Of a stretch of DNA of 64,000 nucleotides, positions 25,048 to 33,070 are shown piece by piece. The notes below the pieces were generated by a model. The model saw nothing but the letters and a program-made list of their open reading frames with translations. It was not told where the DNA came from and did not search any database. The translations under genes were made by a program, and so were the position numbers. Numbering within the stretch: position 1 is the first letter of the stretch; each line of letters starts with the position of its first letter. The DNA comes from DATJGR01 sp963735085 (GTDB lineage Bacteria > Pseudomonadota > Gammaproteobacteria > Pseudomonadales > Azotimanducaceae), in assembly GCA_963735085.1 (NCBI GenBank), contig CAVTJP010000005.1, positions 1,860,001 to 1,924,000 of the forward strand, written 5' to 3'.

Positions 25048-25710
25048 TCATTCCTTCACGGCCATCTCAAATCCGCCCTTGAACGGCAACGTCATGGTTC
25101 GAAACTGCTGTGCGGGATCATCGATGATGTCGAAGAATGGCGCGTACGCTTCGCGATTGCGACCGCCGGTATTGTCTGCGCAGACGATGGCGCCGGGTCG
25201 CAGATGAGGCAGCAACAGATCGAGTGCTGGCCGTACGACCTGAATCCAGATGTCGAACAAAACGAAATCGACGGGGCCGTCGATTGCCTTGAAGGCTTCG
25301 AGGACGTCGCCTTGGCGGAGGTCGACGAAGTTCGATAGCCCCGCGCTTTGGATGTTCGCGCGGGCGTGCTTCAGCTTTTCCGCTTCATGCTCTGCGCCAA
25401 TGACGATTCCACCACCGTTGTCGCGAACGGCGGCAGCCAGGTAGATCGTTGAAACGCCGAACGACGTGCCGGCCTCTGCGACGCGTCGGGCACCGATTGC
25501 CCTGCAGATTCCGTAACAGAACTCGGCCTTGTCGCGGTCGAGCGCGACGAGCTTGTCGGCAAAATGGGCGTGGTCGCGCGGTTCCATCTGGTGCCACGGT
25601 CCGCTGCGTTTGCGGAAGTAGTCGTCGGTCGTCGGGCCCTGCGCGTCGCTCTGAGCATGAAGTTCGTCGAGCAGCGATTCGAGTCTTGGGTCACGCAGGA
25701 TGTTCGGCAT
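25048..25710 (-). CDS. Class I SAM-dependent O-methyltransferase (caffeoyl-CoA OMT-like)
   Basis: A 220-residue methyltransferase. FCYGICRAIGARRVAEAGTS with FGVSTIYLAAAVRDNG is the SAM loop, AEHEAEKLKHARANIQSAGL binds the ribose, and FVDLRQGDVLEAFKAIDGPV with DFVLFDIWIQVVRPALDLLL supplies the metal-linked aspartate of O-methyltransferase family 3 / Methyltransf_24. Acceptor unknown. It sits 25 bp downstream of the 89-residue gene and 28 bp upstream of the amidase. Confidence 0.83.
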   Translation of the reverse strand: MPNILRDPRLESLLDELHAQSDAQGPTTDDYFRKRSGPWHQMEPRDHAHFADKLVALDRDKAEFCYGICRAIGARRVAEAGTSFGVSTIYLAAAVRDNGGGIVIGAEHEAEKLKHARANIQSAGLSNFVDLRQGDVLEAFKAIDGPVDFVLFDIWIQVVRPALDLLLPHLRPGAIVCADNTGGRNREAYAPFFDIIDDPAQQFRTMTLPFKGGFEMAVKE

Positions 25711-25735
25711 TGGAAATCTCCGGATTCTTCGGCAC

Positions 25736-26005
25736 TCATCGACCCAGGCGTTGCGCCATGTCGTCCTCGAATTCCGGAAAATATCGGTTGATCATCGACA
25801 GGTCGAACTCTCGGAGAATCGACGTATTCGGTTCACGTTCCAGCAGAAACTGAAACGCCTGCACCAGCACCCATTCGTGCGTGACGGTCGCGCCACTGAG
25901 TTTGCGGTAGTAGTCGGGCGACATACGAACGCGATGGGCCGTTTCGGTGTCGCCCGACACGATCACTTCGTACGTGTTCGCGTCGACCAGCGAGACGCTG
26001 ATCAT
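25736..26005 (-). CDS. Small conserved hypothetical protein
   Basis: An 89-residue protein I do not recognise. It starts ISVSLVDANTYEVIVSGDTE and continues TAHRVRMSPDYYRKLSGATV, THEWVLVQAFQFLLEREPNT, SILREFDLSMINRYFPEFED, a compact beta-rich N-terminus followed by helices; no metal, membrane or secretion motif is visible. The start at 26005 lies 1 bp after the nitroreductase stop, so it is almost certainly cotranslated with it. The longer open frame to 26101 lies inside the nitroreductase gene and is not used. Confidence 0.65.
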   Translation of the reverse strand: MISVSLVDANTYEVIVSGDTETAHRVRMSPDYYRKLSGATVTHEWVLVQAFQFLLEREPNTSILREFDLSMINRYFPEFEDDMAQRLGR

Positions 26006-26006
26006 G

Positions 26007-26645
26007 TCACCAGGTGTTGAAGTGCGTGATGTTCGATACCGGCGGGCGTTGTGCGCGTTTGAAATCGGTGCCTTTCGTATAGGCAACCGGCAGCAGCGCA
26101 ACCTGCATCACGTTATCCGGCACGCCGAGAACCGCAGCGGCCTCCTTCTCGTGGATCAGGTGCAGGGTTGTCAGCACCGTGCCGAGCCCGCGTGATCGCG
26201 CCGCGAGTTGAAAGCTCCAGACGGCCGGAAAGATCGAACCGAAATAGCCCGCGAGCATCGGCGTGGGGGTGCCCTGCGGCGGCCGGCCCTCGAGACACGG
26301 AATTACGTGTACAGGCACTTTGTGCAGGATGTCGACGAGGTACATCGCCGAGTCGTACACGCGCAGCGTCTGCGCGTTGCCCGCGCCTTTGGCTTGCTCG
26401 GCCGCGGTCGACAGGTACGCTTCGCCACCTTTGCGGTAGAGGTCGGCGAGCGCCTGCTTCTTGGCCGGATCGTCGACGATCAGCCAGCGCCAGCCTTGTG
26501 AATTCGAACCCGTCGGCGCTTGCACCGCCAGTTCCAGGCACTCCATGATCACGTTGCGCGGCACTTTTCGATCCAGATCGAGACGCTTGCGCACCGCGCG
26601 CGTGGTGGCCAGCAACTCGTCGGTCATCGCGAGGTCGAACTTCAT
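26007..26645 (-). CDS. Nitroreductase-family flavoprotein
   Basis: A 212-residue FMN-dependent oxidoreductase. TRAVRKRLDLDRKVPRNVI and LAVQAPTGSNSQGWRWLIVD form the FMN-binding N-terminus (AP-x-GSNxQ-x-W), and SFQLAARSRGLGTVLTTLHL with AVLGVPDNVMQVALLPVAYT is the family C-terminal dimer segment. It should reduce nitro, quinone or enone groups with NAD(P)H. It heads the four-gene run ending in the amidase and is divergent from the VanZ gene with only 38 bp between starts. Confidence 0.87.
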   Translation of the reverse strand: MKFDLAMTDELLATTRAVRKRLDLDRKVPRNVIMECLELAVQAPTGSNSQGWRWLIVDDPAKKQALADLYRKGGEAYLSTAAEQAKGAGNAQTLRVYDSAMYLVDILHKVPVHVIPCLEGRPPQGTPTPMLAGYFGSIFPAVWSFQLAARSRGLGTVLTTLHLIHEKEAAAVLGVPDNVMQVALLPVAYTKGTDFKRAQRPPVSNITHFNTW

Positions 26646-26683
26646 CGTGTCACCCCATCCTGTTCAGCAAGGAAAGACAAACA

Positions 26684-27592
26684 GTGTATCCGACTCGTGC
26701 CGGACGGCTCTACCTGATGCTCGCAGGCGTGCTGATCGTGTTGTTGTTTGCGCAACAACAGCAGCTGATCAAACTGCCCGACACCGGACGGCTATCGGGC
26801 GCGTTGCCGGATTCCGTGCACGGGTCGTGGTTCGCGTGCGTTACCTGGGTGCTGCTGCAGTTCATTCGACGCTGGACGCGGGGTGGCGCCACAGTTGCAG
26901 TAACCGCGGCGGTCGGATTCGCTCTAGCCGTTGGCACTGAACTGCTTCAGGCGGTAACGGGGGGGGACGCAGAGGCCGGAGACGTGTTCAGCGACATGCT
27001 CGGCATGAGCGCGGCGCTGTGCCTCTGGAGCGTGCACGAACATCTGATTCCGCGTCGCCCGGGCGTCACAGCGGCCGGGCTGTTGCTGATTGCATCGCTG
27101 TGGCCGCTGGGTCATGCGTTGCTGATCGAACGGTATCGCGTGTCGATCATGCCGGCATTGGTACGGTTCGATTCGGCGTACACGAAGTATCTGATAGGCA
27201 GCAGCGACACGACGGCAATCGTTGCGCCGCCGGCCGATTGGCACATCGGCGGAGACGTCATGAAGATCACGTTGGGCGATCATCATGACTATCCCGGTGT
27301 TTGGATGGGGCAACCGTTGGCGGACTGGCGGCCGTACTCCACACTGCAGGTGGATACCTATGTCGCCGGTTCTGCGCCGTTGCCGATCACGATTTCGGTG
27401 CGGCTGGATCACGCGCCGGTCGACCACGTGTATCGAACGTTCGAGTGCGCACCCGGGCCGTGTCGGATTACGTTGCAGCTGACGAAATTGTTCAACACGA
27501 ACATCGCGCGCGTCAACGCAGTCGTCATTTACTCGACCCGACGATATGCGGGCAGGACCTTCTACCTGGGCGGCGTTACGTTGGAACGATAG
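26684..27592 (+). CDS. VanZ-like membrane protein with C-terminal extracytoplasmic domain
   Basis: A 302-residue protein. The first 140 residues are a VanZ-like membrane domain: LYLMLAGVLIVLLFA, KLPDTGRLSGALPDSVHGSW, FALAVGTELLQAVTGGDAEA, GDVFSDMLGMSAALCLW. A further helix (AAGLLLIASLWPLGHALLI) leads into about 150 residues of beta-rich sequence (LQVDTYVAGSAPLPITISVR, FYLGGVTLER) resembling a carbohydrate-binding jelly roll. VanZ proteins occur in teicoplanin resistance clusters but most members have unknown roles. The start is GTG at 26684 with a GGAAAG ribosome site. Confidence 0.8.
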   Translation: MYPTRAGRLYLMLAGVLIVLLFAQQQQLIKLPDTGRLSGALPDSVHGSWFACVTWVLLQFIRRWTRGGATVAVTAAVGFALAVGTELLQAVTGGDAEAGDVFSDMLGMSAALCLWSVHEHLIPRRPGVTAAGLLLIASLWPLGHALLIERYRVSIMPALVRFDSAYTKYLIGSSDTTAIVAPPADWHIGGDVMKITLGDHHDYPGVWMGQPLADWRPYSTLQVDTYVAGSAPLPITISVRLDHAPVDHVYRTFECAPGPCRITLQLTKLFNTNIARVNAVVIYSTRRYAGRTFYLGGVTLER

Positions 27593-27676
27593 ACGTCCCC
27601 GTCGACACCAACGAGGCGGCATTGCCGCGCAAGCACGCTACAGGTTTCGGTGCATTCGATGCGCCGACCAGTAGAT

Positions 27677-28297
27677 TCACTGCCCGAACCGACTCGCACT
27701 ACGCAGAAACGCGATCTCCGCGTCGGTGGATGCACGTCCCAGGCATTCATTGCGATGCGGAAAACGTCCAAATCGAATGACGATGTCGTGGTGACCTTGC
27801 GCGAAGCGAAGCGTGCTGTCGGTGACGGCGCGATGCGCTGCAGGCGTTTCTTTGACCAGTTGCGTGAACAGCGCAACCGACGTGTATTGATCGACACGCG
27901 ATTCAGAATGTTCGAACGGCAGATAGAAGAACGAACGCTCGTCGATCGAGAGTTGTCGGTCGTGCGCGAGATCGATGCCGTCACGCGCGGCCGTCAGCGC
28001 CAGCCCGTCGGTTGCGAACGCCTCGGGCCGCCCTCTGTGAATCTGTCGGGAGAACTGATCCGTTACGATGATGAATGCGAGGCGGCCTCGGGCGCCTTCG
28101 AGCCAATGCGATATCGTGCCGGCCGCGGCGTTTTCGAGCAATTTAGAGAAGCGGCGCCCGATCTCCCGGTCAAACTCTGGGTCGGCGGCGAACCAGCGGC
28201 TGCGTGTGGCCGCGCTGCAGAATCCCTCCGTGAGTGTGCCGAACCAGAACTCGAGCACGCGTTGTGCGTCGGTGTGCGTCTGATTGTGTTGATTCAT
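27677..28297 (-). CDS. DUF924 family protein
   Basis: A 206-residue DUF924 (tetratricopeptide-like helical) protein: RVLEFWFGTLTEG, RSRWFAADPEFDREIGRRFS, ARGRLAFIIVTDQFSRQIHR, FFYLPFEHSES and RFGRFPHRNECLGR are family signatures. The role is unknown; the conserved aspartate, arginines and histidine suggest an enzyme. I start it at 28297 (MNQHNQTH). The longer frame to 28489 overlaps the phosphatidyltransferase gene, which is transcribed divergently from the same spot. Confidence 0.88.
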   Translation of the reverse strand: MNQHNQTHTDAQRVLEFWFGTLTEGFCSAATRSRWFAADPEFDREIGRRFSKLLENAAAGTISHWLEGARGRLAFIIVTDQFSRQIHRGRPEAFATDGLALTAARDGIDLAHDRQLSIDERSFFYLPFEHSESRVDQYTSVALFTQLVKETPAAHRAVTDSTLRFAQGHHDIVIRFGRFPHRNECLGRASTDAEIAFLRSASRFGQ

Positions 28298-28339
28298 GAG
28301 GTGGGCAAGAATGCAGTCGCGCAAGTACTCGCCTGGATT

Positions 28340-28942
28340 GTGGAAGCACTTCGAACATCGATCAAGCAAGCGTGGGAACGACTGACTCAGGGGCTGGTCG
28401 CAATGCTTGCTGCGCGCGGCGTCACGCCGAACCAGGTTTCGTTCGCGGGTCTGTTCGTAACCGTCGCGTCGGCGCCGTTGTTCGCGCAAGGCTGGCTGTC
28501 GCTCGGCGCGTGGATTTTCGCGGCTGGCAGCGTCACCGACAGCATCGACGGCGCGCTCGCACGGCGCACCGGGACGTTCAGTGAAGTTGGCGCATTTCTC
28601 GACTCGACGTTCGACCGAATCGGCGAAGCAGCCGCGTTGGCCGGTGTGGCTGTTTACCTGGCGGGCCGTGGCTCTGAAATGGCCGTCGGTGCGATCGTGA
28701 TTGCGCTGCTGGGCGGCAGCTTGACGAGCTATGTGCGCGCCCGGGCAGAAGCGTTAGGGATATCGTGCACCGTCGGCTGGTTCAGCCGCACCGAACGGGT
28801 GACCATCATGGGCGTTCTGCTGGTTGTGCATTTACCGGAACTGATGGCGTACGTGCTCGCTGCAACAACGTGCTTTACAGCGGGGCAGCGCATCGTCCAT
28901 GTGCACAGAGCGCTGGCGAATGCGCCGCCCAGCTCAGTTTGA
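28340..28942 (+). CDS. CDP-alcohol phosphatidyltransferase
   Basis: A 200-residue integral membrane enzyme. The family signature D-x2-DG-x2-AR-x8-G-x3-D-x3-D is complete: VTDSIDGALARRTGTFSEVG followed by AFLDSTFDRIGE. Five to six hydrophobic helices flank it. It transfers a phosphatidyl group from CDP-diacylglycerol (or a CDP-alcohol) to an alcohol such as inositol phosphate or glycerol phosphate. The start is uncertain: GTG at 28340 gives the usual short N-terminus (VEALRTSIKQAWERL); an earlier in-frame GTG at 28301 would almost touch the divergent DUF924 start. It converges on the PfkB gene with 5 bp between stops. Confidence 0.83.
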   Translation: MEALRTSIKQAWERLTQGLVAMLAARGVTPNQVSFAGLFVTVASAPLFAQGWLSLGAWIFAAGSVTDSIDGALARRTGTFSEVGAFLDSTFDRIGEAAALAGVAVYLAGRGSEMAVGAIVIALLGGSLTSYVRARAEALGISCTVGWFSRTERVTIMGVLLVVHLPELMAYVLAATTCFTAGQRIVHVHRALANAPPSSV

Positions 28943-28947
28943 CTGAA

Positions 28948-29769
28948 TCAGGTTCCGTCGCGCCGTTGGAGCAGGAAATCGCTGGTAATCCGCGCGGCGG
29001 CGCTGGCCGCGCGACGTGCATCGGCCCGTTTTGCCGCACGATGATAGAGGTATGCGGCGAAGAATACGTCACCGGCGCCGGTCGGGTCGCAGTTCTCGAC
29101 CGGCGGTGCGGCCGACCAGCGCATGTCCTGCTGACCGTTGCGCAACAGGAGTCCTCCGGCGGCGCCGTCGGTTACCAACGTCTCGGTAGAGGCGCGCTGT
29201 GGCCGCTCCTGCGGTGCCAGGTTCAAGTGCGATTGCAGTGTCTGCCATTCGGTGCGCGAAGCCTTGAGCCAGGTGATATTCGGCATCGAATCGACGATAT
29301 CCGGGTCGATTGCGGGCGTCACACGCTCGCCATCGATACGCCGGGCGAAGCCTTGGAGATCGATTCCCGCGGGCTGTTCGCGTCGCTTGCCGAGCCAGTC
29401 GACATGTAGATCGCGCGGATGTAACGGTCCGAGGTGAAGCCACGCGACATCGGCAAAGTATTCGGTTCGATAGTCGATCGGTGCGGCAATGGCAGTCACT
29501 CGTTGAGTTCGTTCGTCTGCACAGCCGTAGTCGTTCTCGAACGTCGTCGTGACGGCCGAAGACTGGGCGATGAATTCGACATCTGACGGTAGTTCCGCGG
29601 CAATGCACCCGTGATCCGCGGAAGCGATGCGAGTGACCAGCCGGACGTCCGCGCCTAGCTTGCTATAAGTGCGCGCCGCAAACAGTGCGGTGCCGCCAAA
29701 CGCATGCTGCTCGACGCCGTCGTAGATGTTGGTGTCGCGGGTGATCGATCCGACGATGAGGACGCGCAT
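28948..29769 (-). CDS. PfkB-family carbohydrate kinase
   Basis: A 273-residue ribokinase-fold kinase. The N-terminal substrate motif is VGSITRDTNIYDGVEQHAFG with FGGTALFAARTYSKLGADV; the C-terminal signature NCDPTGAGDVFFAAYLYH holds the catalytic Asp and the anion hole. DGAAGGLLLRNGQ is the usual strand before it. The substrate sugar or nucleoside is unknown. I start at the second Met (29769), which leaves 14 bp after the nadE stop; the first Met at 29787 would overlap nadE. Probably cotranscribed with nadE. Confidence 0.85.
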   Translation of the reverse strand: MRVLIVGSITRDTNIYDGVEQHAFGGTALFAARTYSKLGADVRLVTRIASADHGCIAAELPSDVEFIAQSSAVTTTFENDYGCADERTQRVTAIAAPIDYRTEYFADVAWLHLGPLHPRDLHVDWLGKRREQPAGIDLQGFARRIDGERVTPAIDPDIVDSMPNITWLKASRTEWQTLQSHLNLAPQERPQRASTETLVTDGAAGGLLLRNGQQDMRWSAAPPVENCDPTGAGDVFFAAYLYHRAAKRADARRAASAAARITSDFLLQRRDGT

Positions 29770-29783
29770 GGTTGGGCGTTGCG

Positions 29784-31718
29784 TCAAAGTGCGTCGATGC
29801 TGGCGATCAATGCATCGGCAACTGCTTCATCGGGCATCCGCCAGTCGCCGCGGGGCGACAGGCTGACCGTTCCGACCTTCGGTGCCGGTGGCAGCGTCGT
29901 GCGTTTGAACTGCTGTGCGAAGAAGCGCTCGAAAAAGAGTCGCATCCAGCGTTTTACCTCATCGCCAGCATAGGTGTCGGCAAAGCTTGCGCGGCTGAGG
30001 GCGTAGATTTTTGGTGGACCGAAACCATTGCGCAAATAGTGATACAGAAAGAAGTCGTGCAACTCGTACGGACCAATGATCGATTCGGTGGCTTGGCTGA
30101 TCGCACCGTCGTCGCCGGGAGGCAGCAGTTCGGGACTGATCGGCGTATTCAGCACCGCTTCGAGCACTTTTGCGAGTTCGTTTGTCGCCCGATGGCGTGC
30201 ATACCAACGCACCAGATAGCCGATCAGCGTCTTCGGCACACTTGCGTTCACGTTGTAGTTGGCCATGTGATCGCCGTTGAACGTGCACCAGCCTAGCGCG
30301 AGTTCGGACAGGTCGCCGGTGCCGACGACAATGCCGTCGACCTTGTTCGCGTAGTTGAACAGCAACTGGGTCCGTTCGCGCGCCTGGGCGTTCTCGAAAA
30401 CGACATCGCGTGAATCGAGGCCATGCTGCAGATCCTTCAAATGCTGATTCACGGCCGCGGCAATTGGAATTTCCAGCAGTGTCGCACCACCGGTGTTGGC
30501 AAGTGCACGCGCTGATTTGAGCGTGCCGGCGCTGGTGCCCGGCCCGGGCATCGTCAACGCGTGAAGTGTCGACGCCGGGCGATCGCGCTTGGCAAGCGCA
30601 TCCAGGCAGACCAGAAATGCCAACGTCGAGTCGAGTCCACCGGACAATCCGATCACCAGCGTCTTTGAACGCGACGCGATCTGCCGGCGCGCCAGGCCGG
30701 TAGCCTGGATCGACAGAATCTCCTGTGCGCGCGCGTCGAACTCATGCTCGTCGGCGGGCACGAACGGGTGCCTCGGATACGAACGCGTCAGCGTCGTCAG
30801 TGACGTTGGTGTAACGCCGGCATCGATGAGTGAGTACGGCGCGGGACGCGCGGCCGCTGCAAACGTATTGTTGAAGGCGCGGTCGTGGCGGAGCTTCTCG
30901 CGATCGAACTCGACGATCAGCCGAGCGGACGTCAAATCGAATCGTTCCGATTCGCCAAGCAGCACGCCATTCTCGCTTGCGATCAGATGGCCGCCGAATA
31001 CGACGTCCTTGGTCGATTCCGTCGGCCCGCAGGATGCGAACAGATAGCCACACACGCGCTGGCCGCTGGCCATGCGCACGAGGTCGCGCCGATAGTCGGC
31101 TTTGCCGATCAGTTCGGTGCTGGCGGACGGATTCAGGATCAGGTCGGCGCCGGCGAGCGCATGTCGGCTGCCGATCGGGTCCGGTGCCCACAAGTCTTCG
31201 CAGACTTCGATCGCAAACCGTGTGGCACCGACGGCGAACAGCTGATTCGTGGCGAGCGTGAACGTCCCGAACCGTTCATCGTCGATCGTCTGTCCGATAT
31301 CGGTTCCGGAGACGAACCAGCGCTTTTCATAGAACTCACCGTAGTTGGGTTGCGCAGATTTCGGCACGGCACCCAACAGACGCCCTCGCGCGGCTACGAA
31401 CGCGCAATTGATCAAGCGGCCGTCGGCGAGCAGCCACGGCGCGCCGACGATTAGTGCCGCCTGACTGGCCGCTGTCGCGCGCACCAGCGAATCGAGTGCG
31501 TCGCGGGTCGCATCGAGCAGTGATTGCGTGAAAAACAGATCCTCACAGCTGTAGCCGGTGATCGACAGCTCGGGAAACAATACGATGCTCGCCCCTTCGG
31601 CGACCAGTTGGTGGAACTCCGTGCTGATTCGGACGGCATTTTCGGCCGGATCGGCGAGCGCAACCGCGGGTGCACAGGCGGCGGCGCGCAGATAACCAAA
31701 CTCGGTCATGTCGTTCAT
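29784..31718 (-). CDS. nadE: Glutamine-dependent NAD+ synthetase
   Basis: A 644-residue two-domain enzyme. Residues 1-270 are a nitrilase-type glutaminase with Glu in IVLFPELSITG, Lys in VPKSAQPNYGEFYEKR and Cys in AIEVCEDLWAP. The C-terminal N-type ATP pyrophosphatase carries the P-loop VIGLSGGLDSTLAF and the synthetase motif GTGDLSELALGWCTFNGDHM. It makes NAD+ from deamido-NAD+, glutamine and ATP, using ammonia channelled between the domains. It starts at 31718 (MNDMTEF), or at the second Met at 31709; the upstream open frame to 32045 is antisense to the acyl-CoA dehydrogenase and is not coding. Confidence 0.94.
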   Translation of the reverse strand: MNDMTEFGYLRAAACAPAVALADPAENAVRISTEFHQLVAEGASIVLFPELSITGYSCEDLFFTQSLLDATRDALDSLVRATAASQAALIVGAPWLLADGRLINCAFVAARGRLLGAVPKSAQPNYGEFYEKRWFVSGTDIGQTIDDERFGTFTLATNQLFAVGATRFAIEVCEDLWAPDPIGSRHALAGADLILNPSASTELIGKADYRRDLVRMASGQRVCGYLFASCGPTESTKDVVFGGHLIASENGVLLGESERFDLTSARLIVEFDREKLRHDRAFNNTFAAAARPAPYSLIDAGVTPTSLTTLTRSYPRHPFVPADEHEFDARAQEILSIQATGLARRQIASRSKTLVIGLSGGLDSTLAFLVCLDALAKRDRPASTLHALTMPGPGTSAGTLKSARALANTGGATLLEIPIAAAVNQHLKDLQHGLDSRDVVFENAQARERTQLLFNYANKVDGIVVGTGDLSELALGWCTFNGDHMANYNVNASVPKTLIGYLVRWYARHRATNELAKVLEAVLNTPISPELLPPGDDGAISQATESIIGPYELHDFFLYHYLRNGFGPPKIYALSRASFADTYAGDEVKRWMRLFFERFFAQQFKRTTLPPAPKVGTVSLSPRGDWRMPDEAVADALIASIDAL

Positions 31719-31878
31719 CGTCTGGAGTGTAGCCGAAAGACAGTGCAGGATTCGCGAGCGATGGCGCTTGTCTGCGCCGCGTATGCGCGGCACGGGAGGC
31801 TGGTTGCGGCAACCGCGAAAGCGTGGACAATGATAATTCGCTTGATTTACCGAACTTTTACGAGCTTGGGGAAAGAGG

Positions 31879-32997
31879 ATGAATTTCGAGTTTTCAGAAG
31901 AGCAGAACCTGCTGCGCGAGCAGGCGCACGGATTTCTCGCAGACAACTGTCCGCCTGCGGCGGTTCGACGAATTCTCGAAGGTGAGGCGTCGTTTGACGA
32001 AAAGCTGTGGCGTGGGATCGGTGAAATGGGTTGGACGGCCACCACAATTCCGGAGCAATACGGCGGCCTCGGGCTGGGTTACCTCGAGCTCTGCGTGATT
32101 GCCGAGGAACTGGGGCGCGCCGTTGCACCGGTGCCGTTTTCGTCGTCGGTGTATCTGGCCACCGAAGCGCTGCTGCTCGCCGGCAACGAAGAACAGAAAG
32201 AACGCTGGTTGCCAAAGCTGGCAACCGGTGAGGCGATCGGTACGTTCGCGCTGGCGGAAGGTCCGGGCAGGCCGACGCCGAAGAGCTTGAAGGTCGGTCT
32301 CGCGAAGGGCCGCCTGCGCGGCACCAAACTTGCGGTGCCGGACGGCGACATTGCGCACGTCGCCATCGTCGTCGCGAAGAGCCGGGTCGGCGACAAGGCC
32401 AGCTGTTATCTCGTCGATCTGACTCAGCGCAACGTCAAGCGAACCCCTGTCTCCACGCTCGACCCGACCCGTTCGCATGCGTCGCTCACGTTACGAAGCG
32501 CAGATGCGGAACTGCTCGGCGCCGACGGTGAAGGTTGGGCGCTGACGCAGAAGCTGTTCGATCGAGCGGCGATCCTGTTTGCCTGGGAGCAGGTGGGCGG
32601 CGCGGACGCTGCGCTCGACCAAGCCAAGGCGTATGCGCAGGGGCGTTATGCATTCGGCCGCCCGATTGCGTCGTATCAGGCGATCAAGCACAAGCTCGCC
32701 AACGCCTACATCAAAAATACGCTGGCGCGTTCGAACTGTTACTACGGCGCGTGGGCACTGAACAGCAATGCAGCCGAACTCGCTCTTGCCGCCGCGTCCG
32801 CACGCGTGGCGGCGACGCAGGCGTATTACTTTGCATCGAAAGAGAACATTCAGACGCACGGTGGCATGGGCTTCACGTGGGAGTTCGACTGTCAGTTCTT
32901 CTACCGGCGCGCGAAGCTGCTGTCGGTGAACATTGGCAGCGAGAGCTTCTGGCAGGATCGGTTGATCACTGCAGTGGAACAGAGCAACGCCGCCTGA
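31879..32997 (+). CDS. Acyl-CoA dehydrogenase, subunit 1 of an adjacent pair
   Basis: A 372-residue flavoprotein of the acyl-CoA dehydrogenase family: MNFEFSEEQNLLREQAHGFL at the N-terminus, IPEQYGGLGLGYLELCVIAE, then FAWEQVGGADAALDQAKAYA, GRYAFGRPIASYQAIKHKLA and IQTHGGMGFTWEFDCQFFYR in the C-terminal helical domain. It should alpha,beta-dehydrogenate an acyl-CoA with FAD. A second acyl-CoA dehydrogenase follows after 73 bp; adjacent unequal pairs of this size often form alpha2beta2 enzymes in steroid side-chain degradation (FadE28-FadE29 type), an inference here. Confidence 0.9.
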   Translation: MNFEFSEEQNLLREQAHGFLADNCPPAAVRRILEGEASFDEKLWRGIGEMGWTATTIPEQYGGLGLGYLELCVIAEELGRAVAPVPFSSSVYLATEALLLAGNEEQKERWLPKLATGEAIGTFALAEGPGRPTPKSLKVGLAKGRLRGTKLAVPDGDIAHVAIVVAKSRVGDKASCYLVDLTQRNVKRTPVSTLDPTRSHASLTLRSADAELLGADGEGWALTQKLFDRAAILFAWEQVGGADAALDQAKAYAQGRYAFGRPIASYQAIKHKLANAYIKNTLARSNCYYGAWALNSNAAELALAAASARVAATQAYYFASKENIQTHGGMGFTWEFDCQFFYRRAKLLSVNIGSESFWQDRLITAVEQSNAA

Positions 32998-33003
32998 ATC
33001 AAA

Positions 33004-33058
33004 ATTGCAACGCATCATTGCAACGCATCATTGCAACGCACAATCATTGGAACGCACA
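33004..33058. repeat. 13-bp tandem repeat upstream of second acyl-CoA dehydrogenase
   Basis: ATTGCAACGCATC at 33004-33016 is repeated exactly at 33017-33029, then as ATTGCAACGCACA at 33030-33042, and after a 3-bp insert as ATTGGAACGCACA at 33046-33058. The array ends 12 bp before the ATG at 33071, just ahead of the CGGAG ribosome site. It could be slippage-prone DNA that adjusts the distance between the two genes. Confidence 0.75.
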
Positions 33059-33070
33059 ACGGAGCACAGC

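Noticed and set aside
23460..25082. 540-codon plus-strand frame
   Set aside because: It is antisense to the amidase and rich in Arg, His and Gln; the amidase triad is complete on the other strand.
33004..33058. Possible CRISPR-like array
   Set aside because: The units are contiguous 13-bp tandem copies without unique spacers and no cas genes are near.
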